Positions 54,945 through 64,000 of a stretch of DNA of 64,000 bases are shown piece after piece (position 1 is the first letter of the stretch; each line of letters opens with the position of its first letter). Both the position numbers and the translations under genes were made by a program. Source of the DNA: Undaria pinnatifida. Lineage: Eukaryota; Sar; Phaeophyceae; Laminariales; Alariaceae. The notes below the pieces were generated by a model. The model was not told the origin of the DNA. It did not search any database and worked only from the letters and a program-made list of their open reading frames with translations. The stretch lies in NCBI GenBank assembly GCA_012845835.1, contig JABAKD010000016.1:2846359-2910358 (forward strand), given 5' to 3'.

Positions 54945-55958
54945 CTGGCAAAAAATCAGGCGGAAAAAAAACAAAAAAAAACGTCGGGTGGGATCTTCTC
55001 AAGGGCACATAGAAGACGTGTGCAAAAATTTCACGGCCTGAAAGAAGAAACGGCGTGGACATTCGCCGGGGAATAAATGTGGGGGTTTTAACGTGAACCA
55101 GCCTGCATCTGTCGTTCAAGGGGTGAAAGTGCTGTATCCTGGCATGTTGTGTGCTTGCCACGAGTTGCGAGTGAGTGGCATTCTCGACTACTGCCAGGGA
55201 GAGCATACGTACGCAGGTCCCGGTTTTGGGCCCTTCTTCGCTGCTATCTGTGGCCCGCGAAGATAAACTAGCATTAATTATTTGTTTACAAAAAATTATA
55301 GCGGAGTAGGAGAGTTGGCAAGCTACTACTACAGTTGTGAATACTACAGTGGTAGTGGCTGCTTCGGCTCCCACCGCAAGCTTAAGCAAACGCAGCTTGC
55401 AAAATCGAGTATCGACAGTAAATTTGTCGAACTCACAGCTGGTGTACATGTATAATAATTTTATGAAATACTCGGAAGTACTCAATATTACTAGCACATC
55501 GATATGTAGCATGGATACCATTACCGATGACGATGGCAGCGGAGATGAGAGTTGACATAGCCACTGCTCCCACCGCAAGCTTGAGCAAATAGTGCAGACT
55601 CATATATCCAAATACTACTGAGTAAAAACGCGCGACCGAAGTATGACGCAGCTTGCAAAGGTAGTATCGACCCCTGAATTAGTCGAACTCACAGCTCGCT
55701 GCCAATAAACCACGCTGGCTCTTTTGGGGTGCTATAAGTACCAGACAGATGTGCAGCAGTAGTAGTAGTGAATGTTCAACTCGTTCGCGCCTTCTCGAAA
55801 CATAATGTTGTGTGGATAAAACGTTTGTGGTCCGTCTTATATGCTGGTACCAGGCAACATTGCGTTCACGATGCTATGATAACAACAGCATAGTATATAG
55901 ACTAATGTTGTAAGATTGGGCAATATGGGCCTAGGGAGCGCGGCTCCTTCACCATTCC

Positions 55959-56444
55959 TTACGCGTCATCACTAGATAGTACCGTAAAACACGCATGATA
56001 AGACATGCTGTTGCGGTGGCACCGGTGGCTCGCCCTCGCCCGTGTCCACCTTTTCAGCCTCCAACCTCCCTTCTTCTCCCACAATTCCGTCCTCGCCAAA
56101 ACTGTATTTTCCCCTATTGTCTTTTGCATCTGCGGAAGCCGCTCGCTGCGGCGCAGCACTCTCGCTCCCGGGGCCAAGTGACGCTGCCAGCTTAGGCTGA
56201 AACTTGCCAAGATGCTCGCACCTTTTTCTTGCATCTGGGCAACAGGCTGCGATTCCTTTCGCATCTCCTCTAGCGAGAGTCTGTTGAGCCCGACGAGGAC
56301 GCTCGAATACCCTAAAATGGTACATTGTCGGGTGTCCTCGATTTGATCGTCGATTCGATAGATCGAATCCCAGCCCTCAGCCATCTGATCAAGGGTCCGA
56401 TAATGCGGAAGACTCACTACCTTCAATCTCTTCCTGGAGTGCAC
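55959..56444 (-). CDS. Hypothetical protein, 161 codons
   Basis: Not recognised. The first half is helical and charged (RTLDQMAEGWDSIYRIDDQI, LNRLSLEEMRKESQPVAQMQ). A shifted minus frame upstream is also acidic (MPDGEVEDGRMELEAWVERS). This may be one host exon set or a decayed gene on the minus strand; splice sites were not settled. Confidence 0.3.
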   Translation of the reverse strand: MHSRKRLKVVSLPHYRTLDQMAEGWDSIYRIDDQIEDTRQCTILGYSSVLVGLNRLSLEEMRKESQPVAQMQEKGASILASFSLSWQRHLAPGARVLRRSERLPQMQKTIGENTVLARTELWEKKGGWRLKRWTRARASHRCHRNSMSYHACFTVLSSDDA

Positions 56445-56599
56445 ACCTCCTTACGAGCAGCGCATCCAGCTCCAACATCCTCATCCGCTGGGGATCTCTC
56501 CGATCTCTCTACCCACGCTTCCAACTCCATCCTGCCATCTTCGACCTCGCCATCAGGCATGGTTCAAACATGAGCTTACTCCCTTCCCGGTAGCAGTTC

Positions 56600-59500
56600 T
56601 TATTGCGTAGAGCACCGTGGCTTCTTATTGAAGCCGAGAACTCTGCGATTAATCGTGTTTCCAGACCCTAGAGGCGTGGCGGGCTTACCCGTTGTACGGA
56701 CAGAGCTGAAGGTGTGGGGGTTACAGCAAATGGTAAAATGCATGATATTGTTGTTGTTTTCTCACATTAACTCTTGTAAAAAAATCCAGAGTCTGTGGTC
56801 ACACGAAGGTGCTGGAGCCCTAGGGAGATCCGAAAAACCAAAAGAAATAAAAATTCGTCCGGTAAATACTGCTGCGCTTTCTCGCCTAAAACGCACGATA
56901 CGAAGAAGGCGCACAAGTGAAAATATCCAATGTGCAAACTGAACTCACATGGCCGCGGGCATCCACTCAACTACAGCATATAGTTCCCCCGTTCCCACAA
57001 CTAACCAACTCGCGGCTACAAACTACAGCGGTTGGGCTGTCTGCACCGTACGAACCGCACGGTAATCGTGAGAACAGACGAACGCGCCTGCTGTCTGGAG
57101 TGCTGTCAGAGTGACGACCCGCGGGCATGCAGTGAAAGAAGAGCAATCGAACCGAAAACCACAATACAAATATCAATGATCGCCCCGCCTTCCTGAGGTA
57201 TTTGGCAGGTTGCAGCGCAGCTATGACGCCCGTGCCTGAAAATTGAAAATTGCGGGGGTCGTTCCCCATGAAGGGTATACAACTCTTCTACAAACTCTAC
57301 AAAATTCAGTGACGTTCGTAAAGTAACATGTTGTACTACTGCCTCGTAAAAAAACCATGAAAAAAAGACGATCGCTGATCTCATGATGATGGTGTGCGTG
57401 CGGGTCGTGGGTCTCCTTGTACCATCCTCCTGCTGCTGTGGTTCTCCATGGCCGCCTCATCGCCTCAGCTCACTTGGCCCGCTCCTTCGCACTTGCTCTC
57501 GTTGACACTCAATTCCAATCTGTTCCCCTTCTCCCCCGTCCCAAAAAAACAAAATGCTCCACGCAGCTTGCGGTGCTGATATGAAAAACAAAAATTCTTG
57601 TTCAGGGAGAGTTCAATCCGTCTCTTCCCCGCCCGTCGACGGCCAGTGGCCCTCTTCCTTCGTCGTCGAATCCAGCCTCCTGCCGGCGCAGTTCCCTCCA
57701 CGCAAACCGAGACTACGCCGTAGCGTGGCTCGTGGTGGCGTCTGCCTCCGCGCACGAGCATCCCGATTAAGCATTGCTGCTCCGCCGCTGCTGCCTAAAA
57801 AGACGCGCGAATCGTAGGTGACCATGCCTAACGCACCACGTACGACCCAACTCTACCGCCACGCCTAAGCCTCGCGGCCACACGCAGCAGCAAGAAGGTA
57901 TCACTCCTTGAGGTTGAGTCCGGCCTTACACCCCGGCAGAAAGACCCCCCCCACTCGCTACAAGCCTGCTAGGGCATCGCAGCATGCCTTACCGAGGCGG
58001 CAAGGGGAACGGAGGAAATATATACTATGTAGGCTTGCTCATCGGGCACCCATATGGACATCTACACTAACTAGCAAGTAGAGCAGCCGAGTGCGGCTAC
58101 ACCCGCAGATAGTAAGAGAATCCGTTTAACCGGGGATATTCCGTGATTTTTTTCCCACTAATCTGCTTTGGTGTTGGCACTCCCTCTCTATTAATAGTCA
58201 TCACGCCGTTGTCAGCGCTGTATTCTCGGACCAGGTACAATCAATAAGGTGTCTACTAATACAAGTATATTACACCAAAACCGACCCGTGAGATATATAT
58301 GTGTTTGGTCTCTTCCGTCGGTTATGCCGAACGTAAACCTCTTATCAAATACAGCTGATTATTATTATTTTTTTAATAGTAGTACATCTTGGTTTTGGTT
58401 CTAGATTGTCTCAGATTCCCGGTATCAGGACCTGACTTGTATATACGAGCGCCCCACGTAGTCACCCACCCAAAAAAAACTCCAGTTATTGCGTCCAAGA
58501 CGGGGATAACTCTGCCCGTAGGCGTCTCAGGCTCATTGCGAGGTGTGTGTGGTTAGCTTTGTTTTGTTCATGGTAGTAGTAGAGGACCTACGGTGGTCGG
58601 CTTTATTCAGAGGAGGATGAGCGGTGGTGTCCTTGGCGAGGGGGGCGTCGTGGTTTATCTTGCCGACGACGCCATAATGTGATAATGAGCCAGTCGTACA
58701 GAGGATGGAGGCCGTATGATGGGTCTTTGAGCAGGGAGTGATCACGCAGCAGGTGGTTCTTACCCTTTTTTTCACGTTTCTCTACCAGTATGTATTATGA
58801 CATTCCTCTTGAAGCCAAGCGGGGTGTTTGGGACTGATTTTGGTTTTGATCTTGACGGGGGGCGGTGTTTCGACCCAGAGCGAGCATCACCGGTTGAACT
58901 CAGACTAATACATCATCCCCTAATCCCCCGCACATATGTCGCGCACAGTCATCATGCCAATTGCTCCTATATGCGCATACAGTAGTAGTTATTACACTAT
59001 TAATATGTGGCAGAATCTCAAAGTGCTTCTCCGGCATGATAAATCATCCCGGCGGATTATCCAACGCTCATACAGTAGTACAGTAGTCGCTATATTCTAA
59101 TCGTGTTGCGTCGACCGTTCTATGATACGATTATGACCAACTATCCCATCCAAGTGTGGTGATCCGTATATTGCGACACTTGTGAACACCTGACGGAGTA
59201 GTCTAAATGGACTTATCTACGACCGTGCGGAATGGTTTCGTATATTCTAGCTGCTTAACCAGATAACCAGGCGTGATTGTTCGATTGCTCTGCAGGTGTA
59301 CCCAAATGGCTAGCTACGGCAACCAATGGTTGTATATAGCTAGCAGAGCATCTGACACCGTAACACAAGGCTTGTTTTTTAAGTAGGGCCTTGAAGGCTA
59401 GAGCTTAGCGGCGTTGGACGGAAATGCTGCTTTAGAAAATCTCTAAACGGGTAGGGGTCCCTGATTTTGGAGCCGTGTACATGAAGCAGAATTCGCATTC

Positions 59501-59900
59501 GCTCGTAATCGAAAGGGGCCCCGATTTTTGGCGTCGTGTGCGCTGTCCTCACATTAAGCCGTCCTTTGTATATACCCAACGACATCATCAGCACAGGCAG
59601 AGTGTCCGCCCCGCCCTACTACTGTAGGTTTTCATACTATTGAAGAGATATACCGGTACAATTTTTGAGGTCACAGACTGAAATAGAGAAGCCACATGAA
59701 TCGAGGAAATTAATCGAGGAAAGCGAATGCAACACGGCAGCGTACCGGGTGGGGTGCGAATAACACATCAAAACGAAGCCAAATATTATTACCAGGTAGG
59801 AACTAGAAGACCCTGAAAAAATCCGGGGGTGACGCCGACCTTCTGTAAATTTTTGTGCAACCACTACTGTATACTCCGTATTAGCGAAAACATAGGCGTA
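56600..59900. other. Mostly unassigned region
   Basis: Short frames such as 57554-57817 show no recognisable domain. A polypyrimidine-AG site (TTCTTGTTCAG at 57593-57603) and basic low-complexity frames hint at exons. A foldback half-copy occurs near 56757. Nothing else is supported. Confidence 0.35.
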
Positions 59901-60109
59901 CCACGCAGCTTCCACCGTTGAGTTTCGACCGTTCAATCGGTCGTACTCACGGCTGACGTTTTCAATTTTTATTAAAACACAACAGGTAACCAAGAACTCC
60001 TGAACTGAGGCACAAAAAAACGGAAAACCGCACGAAAGAAAAAGCAACGCGAAACAAACCGTGTTTTATACACTCGTAATAATATGACCCGTGATCTTCG
60101 ACTTACCAT

Positions 60110-60530
60110 GGCGGCACGCACGGGCTGACACTGGACCCGGGTGCCTCGCAGCGCTGCCTCCGTTTTTGTTTGTTCCTGCTGTCGAGGATGCTTCCATACA
60201 ACGATAACAACTTAATGGTGGTATAAATGTCGCTAGAAACTGGCGCGGCGGGGTATTCTTGTACAACCTTTAAATACGCTTCTTCGGCTGAGGATGCTTC
60301 CATACAACGATAACAACTTAATGGTGGTATAAATGTCGCTAGAAACTGGCGCGGCGGGGTATTCTCGTACAACCTTTAAATACGCTTCTTCGGCTGAGGA
60401 TGCTTCCATACAACGATAACAACTTAATGGTGGCATAAATGTCGCTAGAAACTGGCGCGGCGGGGTATTCTTGTACAAACTTTAAATACGCTTCTTCGGC
60501 TGAGATCGAGGATTTCTTCAAAGCTCATCT
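60110..60530 (-). repeat. 106-bp tandem repeat, 3.3 copies, over a protein-like frame
   Basis: GAGGATGCTTCCATACAACG begins at 60186, 60292 and 60398 (period 106). On the minus strand the unit reads SAEEAYLKFVQEYPAAPVSS, then DIYATIKLLSLYGSI. That vaguely resembles the first two helices of acyl-CoA-binding proteins, but no diagnostic motif is present. Each unit is preceded by CTCAG, so exon duplication is possible. A GTAAGT donor lies just 3' on the minus strand (about 60111). The period is not a multiple of three, so at most one copy can be read in a single frame without splicing. Confidence 0.6.
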
Positions 60531-60616
60531 TCGTAAGCTGTCCGTGCTACATGGGCCGCGCGTTTTTCTCGGGTCTATCTATTCCACGTGAAGGATAAAG
60601 GCCGGTGACTCCCCAG

Positions 60617-60724
60617 ATGGTTACTGCTACGAGGGTGCTTGTCGCGATTGTCAACACGTGTTTGCGTTTGTTGATAGTTTGGAGAGCCATAGATATCGGG
60701 TATCCGGCAGCGTATACTTGGAAG
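60617..60724 (+). CDS. Possible exon with hydrophobic segment
   Basis: ATG at 60617 opens MVTATRVLVAIVNTCLRLLI and 16 more residues, ending exactly at a consensus donor (AAG|GTAAGTA, 60724/60725). The segment would be membrane-inserting or a signal anchor. The opposite strand is also hydrophobic (LTIATSTLVAVTIWGVTGLY), so strand choice is not secure. Confidence 0.25.
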
Positions 60725-61758
60725 GTAAGTACAAGTGTAACGCAGAAGATATCGCACCCCCTCACCCCCTGGTATAGTTTCTCCGACCCGCTTTTCCCCA
60801 ACACCAGTCAGTAGCAGGGAGGCACACAAAAACGAAAATCTCGGCTTCGGAAAGGTATCGGCGAGATCTTCCGTGGACGCGCCGATCGATTGGTTTTCAT
60901 TCACACTCTCCGTGGTCGCAAACACCCAATTTCGTCCGAGGAGGTGTGCCATCTTGCGTGCTACGCGATACGACAGTATGGGGTCTCCCACCCGTTACTG
61001 GGGAATCCGCTTTACATCGATCGTTCCAGGATAGGAGTGCAATTCCCCAGTCAAGCCTAGCGATTTTGACGGTCTTGTATCAGAGTACCGCCCTACTCAA
61101 GACGACCTTATTGGAATACCCCTTCCGCTGTGTAGATGGATTTTAAGGTCAGCGGTCGCAGAACGCGGGTTAAGCTATCTCGAACGAAATCCCCATGCTG
61201 TGGCACGGAGTAAACTAGAAAATCGCGTGCTTGGAGGTTACCAGGTGACTTGAATCGGTTAGTCCTTATCCTGTTCGATCGCGAACATTTTCTGGGCCGG
61301 AATTTAGCTCTTGGAACAAACCGCTGGATAAATGATGCTCTGCGGGGTGACCTGTGACCGCACCCACTCGCCCCCCTTCCCCGCTCTCCCTCCCCCACCC
61401 CCCATTCCCGCCCGCCCGCCGCCCCCCGCCCCCCCCGTGTATGGCCATTTAGTGTCCGGCCATGTACGATAATACTGAGTACCCCCCCAACGCCCTGCCC
61501 CCTTTGCTCCATCTGGAAAGGGATGCGTGATCAATGGTCGTCAAATCACTATGGCAAGCAACCAGTAAGCGCCCCCCTTCCCCCGCCCATCCCTTTCCGC
61601 CGCCATTTGATATCGCCGACAACAAAACGCAGATGGGAAACGCACGAGCCATCAAGGCGGTTGTTACCATCGCCCCCCCGTCCCCCCCCCCCCCCCACTG
61701 CCACCCCCTCCCACCCCCCAACCCCTCCCCCTCCACCCCATCGTCCCATTTTCGACAG

Positions 61759-63985
<2,227 letters not shown>

Positions 63986-64000
63986 GTGTGTTCTCACCCC

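Noticed and set aside
54844-55578. 244-codon minus-strand frame
   Set aside because: It runs through a T-rich tract (poly-Lys end) and the CAGCTTGC hairpin repeat; the composition is not protein-like and no domain is seen.

Overview
The window is repeat-dominated nuclear DNA of a eukaryote, most likely a photosynthetic stramenopile and probably a brown alga (inference). The main evidence is a gene fragment at the right end (61759 to beyond 64000). It has spliceosomal introns and an N-terminus shaped like a secondary-plastid targeting presequence, with a hydrophobic signal peptide ending in AAAFVPP. Almost all other recognisable coding sequence belongs to retrotransposons and is decayed. No bacterial operons, rRNA genes or intact tRNA genes were seen.

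Layout. 1-1850: a diverged satellite of about 270 bp per unit. 1950-2616: a 667-bp (ACT)n tract. 3.0-6.7 kb: small dispersed repeats and two MITE-like elements. 6.78-8.46 kb: an element with terminal inverted repeats of about 310 bp. 8.5-9.6 and 18.05-19.2 kb: one degenerate satellite split by a Ty3/gypsy-type retroelement (plus strand, about 9.6-18.04 kb). 19.85-24.5 kb: an APE-type LINE carrying two nested MITEs. 24.5-32.1 kb: a second copy of the same gypsy family on the minus strand, internally deleted. 33.1-38 kb: very short LTR elements (TRIMs) with a tRNA-like segment, a foldback element, and poly-C-rich repeats that recur at 51.9-53.2 kb. 38.03-38.95 kb: a terminal-inverted-repeat element with a small Cys/His-rich ORF. 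43.16-49.99 kb: four head-to-tail units sharing a structured 5' module and a GC hairpin at the 3' end; two of them hold a 1.47-kb palindrome. 54-61.5 kb: mostly unassigned sequence with hairpin repeats and a 106-bp tandem repeat. 61.6-64 kb: the plastid-targeted host gene.

The most notable observation is that both gypsy-type copies encode a NADAR (YbiA-like, DUF1768) domain between the gag-like region and the protease. In the minus-strand copy it lies in a 416-codon open frame behind three in-frame 77-residue tandem repeats. In the plus-strand copy its C-terminus runs in one frame into the aspartic protease (LLDTGS). NADAR proteins are known ADP-ribose and nucleobase-linked glycosidases, so an LTR retroelement carrying one is worth following up. 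Other candidates are the four-unit array, the TRIM whose LTR and leader carry tRNA A- and B-box sequences, and a dispersed hairpin of about 50 nt whose arms change in a compensatory way between copies.
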